Of a stretch of 36,928 bases of DNA, positions 14,336 through 22,813 are shown piece by piece. The notes below the pieces were generated by a model. That model was not told the DNA's origin and did not search any database. It was given only the letters and a program-made list of their open reading frames with translations. Position numbers and translations under genes: made by a program. Every line of letters starts with the position of its first letter. Within the stretch, counting starts at the first letter, position 1. Origin of the DNA: Bacteroidia bacterium (lineage in GTDB: Bacteria; Bacteroidota; Bacteroidia; Flavobacteriales_D; Crocinitomicaceae); contig JAUICI010000017.1 in assembly GCA_030427935.1 (NCBI GenBank), positions 1-36,928 on the forward strand, read 5' to 3'.

Positions 14336-15601
14336 ATGAAAAATTTAGTACTCTTCTTTTCTTTACTCTTATTAGTCGCCTGTTCGAATGAAAAATCTTC
14401 GAAATCCTCTGATGAAGCTGTTCAAGCCAAAACAAATGATCCAAATTCTTACGCTATTTCCGTCGAAGATGGTGGTGTGATTAAAACTGAAAAAGGATCC
14501 GTCCTCACAATTCCAAAAAATGCTTTTGTCGATAAAAATGGAAATCCTGTCAGTGGAGATGTGGAAATTAAATTTGAAGAATTTCACGATTTTGCTGATA
14601 TCGCGAAGTCGGGAATTTCAATGTTTTATGATTCAGCTGGAGTCAGATCAGATCTTAGGTCTGGTGGGATGTTTAGAATTTCTGGTTCGCAAAATGGGGA
14701 GTCGATCGAGGTCAAAGAGGGTAAGAAATTAGCTGTTGATTTAGCTTCTATTGAAGATACTCCTTGTTACAATTTCTACAAACAAGAAGATGATGGAAAG
14801 TGGAATTATTTGCACACAGATACTGGAAACAGAGTGGATTCTTTAAAGCAAAATCAACTTCCTAGAAATCCAGAAAATCAAGATTTATCGAATGCCATTA
14901 GCATAGATGTTGATTATACGGATATTCCAGAACTGAATATGTATAGATCACTTATTTGGAGATATGTCGGTGAGAAGATACCAAGAGCTTTTACTTCCAT
15001 CAATTGGAGCACAGCCGAAATTAAACCTGTTGAAGGTGAAAATATGATGTACAAGCTTACAGTCAAAAGCAAAGACAAGAATTATACAATGAAAATTCAG
15101 CCGATTTTAACTGGGAAAAACCTGGAACTTGCACTTTCTAAGTACCAACACGATATCGAAACTATGCAAGGAGATCCAAATTCGATTTATTACAAAACGA
15201 AAATTATTCGAAGTGTCAATGTGGAAGGTTTCGGAACCTATAATTGGGATATCAAAAACAAAAGAGATGAAGACCAAGTTTCTTTTCCAATGCTTGCTAC
15301 AGTGAATGGGAAAAAACTAAAAGAGCTCCAAGTCTCCTTGATTTCTGCATCAGAGAATATTGTAGTGAATTACAATGAAGCCTCTCTGAAAAGCTTCTCT
15401 TTTGACCCAAAATCTAAGAATTTATTAGTTGCCTTCTACGATGGCGGTAAGATTGCAGTCTTAGAGCCAAACAAATTCAAAAATCTAATAAGACAAAACG
15501 GGAAAAAGGAATATATTTCGGTCGACTTAACAGCGCGATCTGAAGAAGATCTCTCGAGCGAAGACCTGAAGAAAATGATCAGTGAGCTTATCCGATCTTA
15601 A
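14336..15601 (+). CDS. Hypothetical lipoprotein with beta-sandwich N-domain
   Basis: A 421-residue lipoprotein (lipobox LLVAC, Cys16) of unknown function. After a low-complexity Ser/Lys linker comes a domain with DGGVIKTEKGSVLTIPKNAF and SGDVEIKFEEF, a pattern seen in Bacteroidota surface proteins and similar in layout to ZU5-like beta-sandwiches. A second domain from about residue 195 carries strands such as YTMKIQPILTG and VEGFGTYNWDI. The stop codon and the ATG of the WG-repeat gene share one base (TAATG at 15599-15603), so the two are translationally coupled and probably form one complex or pathway at the envelope. No catalytic motif is recognised. Confidence 0.75.
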   Translation: MKNLVLFFSLLLLVACSNEKSSKSSDEAVQAKTNDPNSYAISVEDGGVIKTEKGSVLTIPKNAFVDKNGNPVSGDVEIKFEEFHDFADIAKSGISMFYDSAGVRSDLRSGGMFRISGSQNGESIEVKEGKKLAVDLASIEDTPCYNFYKQEDDGKWNYLHTDTGNRVDSLKQNQLPRNPENQDLSNAISIDVDYTDIPELNMYRSLIWRYVGEKIPRAFTSINWSTAEIKPVEGENMMYKLTVKSKDKNYTMKIQPILTGKNLELALSKYQHDIETMQGDPNSIYYKTKIIRSVNVEGFGTYNWDIKNKRDEDQVSFPMLATVNGKKLKELQVSLISASENIVVNYNEASLKSFSFDPKSKNLLVAFYDGGKIAVLEPNKFKNLIRQNGKKEYISVDLTARSEEDLSSEDLKKMISELIRS

Positions 15602-18600
15602 TGAAAAGCTTCCTCGCTTTCATACTATTCCTTGGCGGACTTCATTTGTCTGCGCAATCTTGCCTTCCCTACAGAGAAAGTGGAAAATGGGGTTTGATTG
15701 ATGAAAATAATCGCGTGATACTAAAACCAAAACACGATTTTATTTTCAACTTTCAAGACCTGAATTATGCGGTTTTCATGGCGAATGGTTTCTATGGGGT
15801 TCTAAATCGAAAAGGGAAAACCATTCTTCCCGCAAACTACAAACAAATCAAGATTTTAAACAAAGCGTTCTTGGCTTGTAAAAAAGATCAAGGATTCGAA
15901 TTGGTTCAAGCAGAAAAAGGTAGGGTGTTAGAGCCCATTTACAGCAATATTGTATCGATAAGGGAAAACTTGCTTCTTGCGGAAACGGATACAGGAAAAC
16001 TTCTTTTGAATACAAATAATCTCAATCTGGTTTGGAGCAAAGATTTGGCGATTTATCCGACTAAAAACTTTCTAATCCTTGCCAAAAAAGATAGCTGTGT
16101 CATGCTCGATAGCGATTTGAATTATGTGTTTAAATCTGCCCGTCGAGATTATTTTCCAAGCGAAGAAGGGACTCATTTTATATCTGAATTAGGTGAGTAC
16201 TTTATCGCGGAAAGTTTCAAAGGATTTTTTAAAGAAAATACACAGCCCGTAAATACTTTGAATCCTGAAGAAAATTGGTTTGTTGTAAGGGAAAATCAAC
16301 TCTACGGTGTATACGATCCGCTTGCAAAAAAATATCTTTTAAAACCGGAATATGACTGGATTGAGAGACTAAACGATGACTTCTACAAAGTGAAAAAAGG
16401 CACTTTTCATGGTTTGATCAACAAAAATTGCGACTGGATTTTGCCACCAGAATTTGCAGATATATTTCTATTAGATAAGGGATTTTTTATTCAGAATTCG
16501 AGTATGCAATGCGGAATAGCATCTCAAAACGGTCGTGTAATCATTCCAATGAAATACGACTGGATCGCGGACAATAAAAACTATTACGAAGTCTCTCTAA
16601 ATGCTAAAATTGGAATCTACACAAAGAATGGTAGTCTCATTGAATCTCCACAATACGACGAAATTCGAGAGGTAGATGGAAGTTATAAGTGCTATGCCGG
16701 TCCCATCAAAAATGCCCAAGGAAAGATTGTTAAATATAAAAGAGTGGTTTCTTTTGCTTTGGATGGTGGTCAGGTTTCGGGTAGAGTAGAATTCAAAGAT
16801 GTGGGAATTATCAATATTTCATCGGTTAACAAAAAAGTCAAATACTCAAGAGATCGATTGTCTATCGGTATCGACTCCATCTATAGATGGAAAAGAGTAG
16901 AGAAGAAGTATGTCGTAAAAGGTAAAAATATCGTAGCCAATATCTGGGGAATGCGCGATACTTCTCTTCAAAAGTTTGTCGTCAAACCAAAATATTCCGA
17001 TATCGAGGTTTTTGAAGATCGGAATTATACGCTCGGACTAAAATACAATTACGGAGCTCGTATTCCACTTTCTTCTCCATTGGATGAATTAAAGCATTTT
17101 GGAGAATACCATTTAATCGACCATGACAAAGTGAATAAATACCCCAAACAAAAAGGTTTCTTTTCTCTAGCAGCGATTTACCAAAATTCTGATGTCATGG
17201 AAAGCTTCATGGGAGATCATTTTGAATTTCAATCTTTGGATTCTCTCAGAACCTGGAAATATAGTTTCATCGATAAGTTGAATTCAGATAGCACAAGAAG
17301 AGCTTCAATATCGGGTAACTATAAGTTTTGCAGTGAACTGGATCCTTTAAAATTATCGGATTCTAGATCATTTGTAGGTCGCATAAATTCGGCATACAAC
17401 GAGAAAGTTCCCATGTCGAAAAGAGATCGACTCTACTTTTCATCGGAATTTAAAAATGCTTCTTTCAAAATTGATAAAGGGCAATGGACACTTGTCAATA
17501 CAGACCATCAAAGACTTACCCCGATTTTGTATGATTATATTGATGAGCCTATTCGAGGAATATACCTGTCTCAATATAAAGGTGCTTGGGGCCTTATTTC
17601 AACCGATTCCACTATTATTCCGCATCAGTATTCTGAGCTGAATAGAATGCGCTCCAAATCAGACTCTATCTTCATTTCAGTGAAGAAACAATTTGTTGAA
17701 TTTCTGATCGATAGCTTAGGTAATAAGTTCATTGTTCCGGAAGGAAGAAGAATTTTGCAAAAGGAAGGAGACGCGGTCTTGTTCATGGAAAAAGGAAAGT
17801 ACGGTTTGCTTGATAAAAATTTAGAGGTTCTTCTTGAGGCAGAGTATGGAAGACTAAAATATCTTGATCATGGTTGGTATCGGTTCAGGAGAAGAGGTAA
17901 AATGGGACTTTTAAAAACTGATGGTAGCCAAATCCCACCCAATTTTAAGGATTTAATCCCCTTGAGTTCTGAATATGTAATCTTCTTCAATAAACGATTT
18001 AAAGGTCTACTGAATAAAGCGGGAGATACACTCGTTCCAGCTATTTATGATGAGGTGCTACTAGCAAACGACTTAATTCTAACAAGTTTGAAGGGAGACT
18101 TTTTTATCATGAATCTGAATACAAATAAGTCGAAAAAAATTAAAGGTGAATTTGAAGGTGTACTTAGAGATCAGCTTGTGTTTTCAACTTCACAGGGTCT
18201 TATGATTTGCGATAAAAGCGGAAAGAAAATCGGTAAAATTTCCAAAGCTGTATTCACCGAAGTAAAAGACGGAAAATTACTTGTGTCGGAAAATGGAGTC
18301 GATAAAGTTTATGATCAAAACTTAAACCTTTTGTTTGAAGGAAAAACCAATGTCGGGCTTTTTAAAGGAAATTATTTTTCAGAAAAGATTGATAAAGAAT
18401 ACATCATCCGGAAATTCGGAGAGGATAAGCCTGTGGATGCAGGTAACATCATTAAAACAACGGAATATGGCCATTTAGTTCTATACAAAACCAAAGGTCG
18501 CTATCATTTATTGGATACGGAAACAGGAGAGATTCATCGTTTTCCTGAGGAAGTGGCTAAAATTATGTCTTTTCATGATCTATATTTTAGAGTGCTAAAC

Positions 18601-18960
18601 AAGGATCGTTCTCAAGCTTTTTTCAACTTAAAAGCCAGGAATATCTACAATAGAAAATTCGATGCTTGTCAAGCTTTTACTGATGGTTATTCTGTTGTTC
18701 AAGATAAAGGTGAAGTCAAAATATTTTACAGAGATGGCAAATTGATTGAAGGTTTAGTTTATCATAAGATTCTCCCTTTAACTGGAGGCTATTTCAATGC
18801 CCAAATTCTTAAATCCTATGGCTTGGTTGATGAAAATCATGGAGTTCTATTGGAGTCAGATTACGATATTGTTCGATTTTCAATGAATTCCATCACCCAA
18901 TTAATAAAAGATGGAGATGTGTTTTACTACGATTTTAAGAAACAGAAAATGATCAAATAA
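15601..18960 (+). CDS. Large exported WG-repeat protein
   Basis: A 1119-residue protein with a signal peptide (MKSFLAFILFLGGLHLSAQS) and at least twelve WG-type beta-repeats. Clear units include GKWGLIDENNRVILKPKHDFI near residue 28, GFYGVLNRKGKTILPANY, NQLYGVYDPLAKKYLLKPEYDWI, AKIGIYTKNGSLIESPQYDEI, GAWGLISTDSTIIPHQYSEL, GKYGLLDKNLEVLLEAEYG and KSYGLVDENHGVLLESDYDIV near the C-terminus. A stretch around residues 370-610 lacks clear repeats and may be a separate domain. WG repeats are thought to bind partners; no enzyme signature is seen. It follows the coupled lipoprotein gene, and its stop abuts the stop of the convergent M23 gene with no gap. Confidence 0.88.
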   Translation: MKSFLAFILFLGGLHLSAQSCLPYRESGKWGLIDENNRVILKPKHDFIFNFQDLNYAVFMANGFYGVLNRKGKTILPANYKQIKILNKAFLACKKDQGFELVQAEKGRVLEPIYSNIVSIRENLLLAETDTGKLLLNTNNLNLVWSKDLAIYPTKNFLILAKKDSCVMLDSDLNYVFKSARRDYFPSEEGTHFISELGEYFIAESFKGFFKENTQPVNTLNPEENWFVVRENQLYGVYDPLAKKYLLKPEYDWIERLNDDFYKVKKGTFHGLINKNCDWILPPEFADIFLLDKGFFIQNSSMQCGIASQNGRVIIPMKYDWIADNKNYYEVSLNAKIGIYTKNGSLIESPQYDEIREVDGSYKCYAGPIKNAQGKIVKYKRVVSFALDGGQVSGRVEFKDVGIINISSVNKKVKYSRDRLSIGIDSIYRWKRVEKKYVVKGKNIVANIWGMRDTSLQKFVVKPKYSDIEVFEDRNYTLGLKYNYGARIPLSSPLDELKHFGEYHLIDHDKVNKYPKQKGFFSLAAIYQNSDVMESFMGDHFEFQSLDSLRTWKYSFIDKLNSDSTRRASISGNYKFCSELDPLKLSDSRSFVGRINSAYNEKVPMSKRDRLYFSSEFKNASFKIDKGQWTLVNTDHQRLTPILYDYIDEPIRGIYLSQYKGAWGLISTDSTIIPHQYSELNRMRSKSDSIFISVKKQFVEFLIDSLGNKFIVPEGRRILQKEGDAVLFMEKGKYGLLDKNLEVLLEAEYGRLKYLDHGWYRFRRRGKMGLLKTDGSQIPPNFKDLIPLSSEYVIFFNKRFKGLLNKAGDTLVPAIYDEVLLANDLILTSLKGDFFIMNLNTNKSKKIKGEFEGVLRDQLVFSTSQGLMICDKSGKKIGKISKAVFTEVKDGKLLVSENGVDKVYDQNLNLLFEGKTNVGLFKGNYFSEKIDKEYIIRKFGEDKPVDAGNIIKTTEYGHLVLYKTKGRYHLLDTETGEIHRFPEEVAKIMSFHDLYFRVLNKDRSQAFFNLKARNIYNRKFDACQAFTDGYSVVQDKGEVKIFYRDGKLIEGLVYHKILPLTGGYFNAQILKSYGLVDENHGVLLESDYDIVRFSMNSITQLIKDGDVFYYDFKKQKMIK

Positions 18961-19542
18961 TCAAGGTCGATTGGATTTTATGAATTTAGTTGGATCCAGA
19001 AAACCACTAGCATCCTCTGAATAACCCCCACCCAAAGCTCTTCCAACCCGAGTTCTTAGTTCAAAATGCAAATGTGCGTTGTACATGCCCTCATTATTTC
19101 CAATGGTTCCTATTTTTTGTCCACGTTTTACTAATTCACCATGATTCACCAAAATTTCATCGCAGTGCGCATACACGGTTTCAATAAATTCATACTCTGG
19201 ATGATTAGGAAGGTAGTGAATAACTCGAACAACATTTCCCCATCCCCCACCGAGGTTTCCAGCAAAAAAGACATATCCATGCGAAGCAGCATATATAGGG
19301 TCGCCAAGATCCGTATTACCTCCTCCTTTGCCATTCCAATCTTCTCCTAAATGATCGTTTTCTCTAAATTTTTGGGCATTGTAATAACCTTCGATTCCAT
19401 TTTTACCAATTGGAAAGACAAAACCATCAGAGTGAAATGCCTCATTTTCTTTTAGGGTCTTGTCGTATATAAAAGGCGCTTTTTTAGAAGTACAAGAAAA
19501 AAGGAAGGATATGGTCAGAATAAGCAGGATTCTACTCATCAT
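18961..19542 (-). CDS. M23 (LytM-type) metallopeptidase lipoprotein
   Basis: Zinc endopeptidase predicted to cut peptidoglycan cross-links, anchored as a lipoprotein (lipobox LFSC, Cys17), 193 residues. Zinc ligands and active-site residues are intact: His64-x3-Asp68 (HLGEDW), His125 in YAHC, and His157-x-His159 in AHLHFE. The core folds through GDPIYAASHGYVFFAGNLGGGWGN and RGQKIGTIGNNEGMYN. It is a compact single-domain enzyme without LysM or coiled coil. Its start overlaps the end of the upstream Cys-rich lipoprotein gene by 11 bases, so the two are cotranscribed. Its stop touches that of the WG-repeat gene on the other strand. Confidence 0.92.
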   Translation of the reverse strand: MMSRILLILTISFLFSCTSKKAPFIYDKTLKENEAFHSDGFVFPIGKNGIEGYYNAQKFRENDHLGEDWNGKGGGNTDLGDPIYAASHGYVFFAGNLGGGWGNVVRVIHYLPNHPEYEFIETVYAHCDEILVNHGELVKRGQKIGTIGNNEGMYNAHLHFELRTRVGRALGGGYSEDASGFLDPTKFIKSNRP

Positions 19543-19858
19543 TTTCGTCTTCTACTTTTGATCGAGACTCGACACATTTTCGAATAGCTTCTTGAACAAA
19601 TTCTTGCGCCATTTCGTTGGAACCGCATTTATTTAAAAGCATTTCATTTAAAATTTCTCGACATTCTTGTGGGTTTACCGTGTGCGTGGAATCCGCTTTG
19701 ATCATGCATTCGCAATATCTAGAAGAAGCTTCTTCCAAGTCGGGCTTCATCTCATTAAATTCATCTTTGGTCTCTTTACTGTGGCAAGAGGCTAGAACCA
19801 AGAGAATAATTAAATATGTGAGTGAAAGAATTCGCATTCCAAGAATAAAAATAGGCAT
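19532..19858 (-). CDS. Small cysteine-containing lipoprotein
   Basis: A 108-residue lipoprotein of unknown function. The signal ends in LVLASC; mature Cys25 would carry the lipid. A helical body follows with four conserved-looking cysteines (RYCECM, QECRE, NKCGS, RKCVES), suggesting two disulphides in the periplasm. Two starts are possible: the ATG at 19858 used here, and the ATG at 19837 (MRILSLTYLIILL), which gives a more usual charged signal start. The gene overlaps the M23 peptidase gene by 11 bases, so the pair is probably translated together. Confidence 0.72.
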   Translation of the reverse strand: MPIFILGMRILSLTYLIILLVLASCHSKETKDEFNEMKPDLEEASSRYCECMIKADSTHTVNPQECREILNEMLLNKCGSNEMAQEFVQEAIRKCVESRSKVEDENDE

Positions 19859-19879
19859 TATTAAATTTTATTAAAATCA

Positions 19880-19909
19880 TTTGCATTTAAAATTCTTAGT
19901 CTATTTTTG
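19880..19909 (+). promoter_or_regulatory. Consensus Bacteroidota promoter of the dipeptidyl peptidase gene
   Basis: TTTG at 19880-19883, an 18-base spacer and TATTTTTG at 19902-19909 match both the -33 and -7 elements exactly. The ATG follows at 19942, leaving a short leader. It is the strongest promoter match seen in the window. Confidence 0.7.
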
Positions 19910-19941
19910 AGGAACTAGCCCTTTTTGAAAAATTTTATAGT

Positions 19942-22056
19942 ATGAAGAAGATCTTAATTTTATCCTTATCCCTCCTTTTTGTCGGTCTTTCAATAGCTCA
20001 GAATAAGCTGTCGATTGCCCAAGCTGTAAGTGGACAATATCGCGAGTTTTATCCACAACACATTACTGGTTTCGAATGGATGCCTGGTTCTGACATGTAT
20101 GCCGTTATTGAAGGCTATCAATCTGTCGGAATTTACAATGCTAAAGGAGATGAACAGGCCGAGATTAAACTGGATCAATTGAATTCAGCATTGGAGACAA
20201 GCTTTCCATATATCGCTTCAATAACGTGGAAAAATGCAGATGAATTTTATGTTTTTGATGGGAAATCCTATTTCGTTTATAACTGGAAAACAAAACAAGG
20301 AAGCCGAATAGCCAAGGCGAAATTTGCTTTTGAAAATCAAAAATTAAACGCGAAATCTGGCTTAGTTGCGCACACAAATCAGAATAATCTCTTTATCACA
20401 AAAGAAACAACCACTTTAAATGTGACTGATTTTGATGATAAAAATATTGTTTCTGGTCAGGCAATAGCACGTTCAGAATTTGGGATCACAAATGGAATCT
20501 TCTGGTCCCCAACTGGAAATAAACTGGCTTTTTATCAGAAAGATGAATCAAATGTATCCGATTATCCACTTTTGGATATTTCTGAAACTCCAGGGAAATT
20601 AAATTCAATCAAATATCCAATGGCTGGTCAAGGCTCTGAAAAAGCAAGTGTTGGAATCTTTGATGTGAAATCAAAAAAAGTAGTTTACCTCGAATTCAAA
20701 GGTGGAAAAGAACATTATTATACAAACTTGAGTTGGACTCCAGATGAAACCAAGATTTTGGTAGCTGAACTTAATCGTGAGCAAAATCACATGCACTTAA
20801 ATGTATACGACGCGGCTACAGGAAAATTTCTTGAGACCTTATTCGAAGAGAAGAATAATAAATATGTGGAGCCAGAACATCCGGCCCATTTTCTTCCAGG
20901 AAATAGCTCAAAGTTTATTTGGTTAACAGAGAAGGATGGTTTTAATAACCTCTACCTTTTTGACATGTCCTCAAAAAAAGAGACACAACTTACCAAAAAT
21001 AAATGGGTCGTAAAGGATATCATTGAAGTCACTTCTAAAGGTGTTTATTTTACCGGAACGGGCGAAGATCCAAGAAACACAATGCTCTATTATGTGGATT
21101 GGAAAGGAAAACAATCTTTGATCACAAAAACGCCGGGGCAACATTCAGTGAAATTGAACTTGGCGAAAGGCCTAGTTTTCGACCAGTTTTCGAATATCTC
21201 AACTCCCAATATTGCTCAAATTATAGATTTAAAAGGCAAGGTGAAAAAGGAATTGGTAAAAGCAAAGAATCCTTACGAAAACACAACAATTGGAAAAGCG
21301 GAGTACGGTACGATCAAGAGTAAAGATGGAACGGATCTGCATTACAGATTGATCAAACCATCAAACTTCGACGAGTCTAAAAAATACCCAGTTTTGGTTT
21401 ATGTTTATGGTGGTCCGCATGCGCAAATGGTAACCAATTCCTGGCTTGGAGGTGCAAGTTTGTGGATGCACTGGATGGCTGAGCAAGGTTATATTGTTTT
21501 TACAGTCGATAACAGAGGTTCGGCACACAGAGGGAGAGATTTCGAGAATATCATTCATAGAAATTTAGGTAAACATGAAATAGAAGATCAAATTGCGGGA
21601 GTGGAGTTCCTGAAAACTCAATCTTATGTTGATGCGGATCGAATGGCCGTTCATGGTTGGAGTTTTGGTGGGTATATGACCATTTCTCTTATGCTGAAAG
21701 AAGCTGGAGTGTTCAATGTAGGTGTTGCAGGAGGACCAGTTACTGACTGGGCTTATTACGAAGTAATGTACGGTGAAAGATACATGGATATGCCGAAAGA
21801 AAATCCAGAAGGCTATGAAGAAACTGCCTTAAGAAATCATGTGGATAAATTAGAAGGAAAACTCATGTTGATTCATGGAACAGCGGACAATGTTGTGGTC
21901 ATGCAACATAGTTTGGATTTGATTAAGAATTTCATTGATAAAGGAAAACAAGTGGATTTCTTCCCTTACCCCATGCATGAACACAATGTTTATGGAAAGG
22001 ATCGAATTCACTTGATGACAAAAGTTTTAGAGTATATAATCGAACACAATAAATAG
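19942..22056 (+). CDS. Dipeptidyl peptidase IV (S9 family)
   Basis: Serine exopeptidase that removes dipeptides, typically X-Pro, from peptide N-termini; exported to the periplasm or outer surface (signal peptide MKKILILSLSLLFVGLSIAQ), 704 residues. The N-terminal part is the DPP IV beta-propeller, with SYFVYNWKTKQG and GFNNLYLFDMSSKKETQLT strands. The C-terminal alpha/beta-hydrolase has the catalytic triad Ser574 in GWSFGGYMT, Asp649 in GTADNVV and His681 in MHEHNVYG. Length is typical for the S9B group. It has a strong promoter and is followed after six bases by a lipoprotein gene in the same unit. It probably supports use of peptides as nutrients. Confidence 0.95.
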   Translation: MKKILILSLSLLFVGLSIAQNKLSIAQAVSGQYREFYPQHITGFEWMPGSDMYAVIEGYQSVGIYNAKGDEQAEIKLDQLNSALETSFPYIASITWKNADEFYVFDGKSYFVYNWKTKQGSRIAKAKFAFENQKLNAKSGLVAHTNQNNLFITKETTTLNVTDFDDKNIVSGQAIARSEFGITNGIFWSPTGNKLAFYQKDESNVSDYPLLDISETPGKLNSIKYPMAGQGSEKASVGIFDVKSKKVVYLEFKGGKEHYYTNLSWTPDETKILVAELNREQNHMHLNVYDAATGKFLETLFEEKNNKYVEPEHPAHFLPGNSSKFIWLTEKDGFNNLYLFDMSSKKETQLTKNKWVVKDIIEVTSKGVYFTGTGEDPRNTMLYYVDWKGKQSLITKTPGQHSVKLNLAKGLVFDQFSNISTPNIAQIIDLKGKVKKELVKAKNPYENTTIGKAEYGTIKSKDGTDLHYRLIKPSNFDESKKYPVLVYVYGGPHAQMVTNSWLGGASLWMHWMAEQGYIVFTVDNRGSAHRGRDFENIIHRNLGKHEIEDQIAGVEFLKTQSYVDADRMAVHGWSFGGYMTISLMLKEAGVFNVGVAGGPVTDWAYYEVMYGERYMDMPKENPEGYEETALRNHVDKLEGKLMLIHGTADNVVVMQHSLDLIKNFIDKGKQVDFFPYPMHEHNVYGKDRIHLMTKVLEYIIEHNK

Positions 22057-22062
22057 AAACAA

Positions 22063-22608
22063 ATGAAAAAGTTAGCACTAACAGCTCTTGCCTTTTCCAC
22101 TTTAATGATTACTTCCTGTGGTGGAGAAGAAAAAAAGGAGGATAAAAAGAAAGAAAATAAGGAAGTGAAAAACGATGAGGGTAAAGAAGAAGTCGAAACC
22201 CCAAAAGAAGTTGCAATGACCGAAATGGATTTATCTGAGCATGGGTATCCATTAACAATTCAGGTGCCTGAAGGAGCTACTTTTGAAAAAGGTAACTACA
22301 ATGACTTAATCAAAACTGCTGATGGAAAATTTGCAATTACAGTAGAAAAATTAGATTGGTCGAAAGACGAAGCTCTAGGCGAAGCAAAAAAGAATGATGT
22401 AAATAAACTGAAGGAAGTTTTAGAAGAAACTGATAATGGTTATTTCATTCAAACTGAAGTAATGGGTAAAGATGATTTTCACATGTACATGTCTTTCCCT
22501 GCTGAAGGAGAGGACTTAATCATTTTCCAGAATGAAAAAGGAGCGATGAGAACAAAAGCAGAAGCAACAACCATGTTCAATAGTTTGAAGTCGATCAAAC
22601 AAAAATAA
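22063..22608 (+). CDS. Hypothetical lipoprotein
   Basis: A 181-residue lipoprotein (lipobox MITSC, Cys19) with a highly charged Lys/Glu linker at residues 23-50, then a compact domain with YPLTIQVPEGATFEKGNYNDLI and FHMYMSFPAEGEDLIIFQNE. No known family is recognised. It begins six bases after the dipeptidyl peptidase stop and so shares its transcript. A family C repeat and then an intrinsic terminator follow. Confidence 0.78.
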   Translation: MKKLALTALAFSTLMITSCGGEEKKEDKKKENKEVKNDEGKEEVETPKEVAMTEMDLSEHGYPLTIQVPEGATFEKGNYNDLIKTADGKFAITVEKLDWSKDEALGEAKKNDVNKLKEVLEETDNGYFIQTEVMGKDDFHMYMSFPAEGEDLIIFQNEKGAMRTKAEATTMFNSLKSIKQK

Positions 22609-22623
22609 AATAATGCATTTGGT

Positions 22624-22662
22624 AAGGATTCCCAATGCAGTGAAGGGTTCCCAAACCCTTCA
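22624..22662. repeat. Family C repeat, copy 1
   Basis: A half-unit AAGGATTCCCAA is followed by a perfect hairpin: TGAAGGGTT (22641-22649), loop CCCA, AACCCTTCA (22654-22662). The same half-unit plus hairpin layout recurs at 25071-25110, with a compensated G/C to A/T change in the stem. It lies just beyond the lipoprotein stop. Confidence 0.75.
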
Positions 22663-22676
22663 TAATTAGCAAGACT

Positions 22677-22712
22677 AAAAAGCGCAGAATTTCTAAATCC
22701 TGCGCTTTTTTG
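22677..22712 (+). terminator. Intrinsic terminator after the peptidase/lipoprotein unit
   Basis: An 11-bp stem, AAAAAGCGCAG (22677-22687) with CTGCGCTTTTT (22700-22710), encloses a 12-base loop and ends in a T-run. The bases between 22713 and 22813 show no other clear feature. Confidence 0.85.
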
Positions 22713-22813
22713 TTAATAAAACTTTTTGTTTAAGCATAAGTCCATTTCTCCTCCTCCAACCGTTCTCTCATTTTTTCTTAAATTTCAGTCTTAGGTAAAA
22801 AGTCAAAGTTTAA

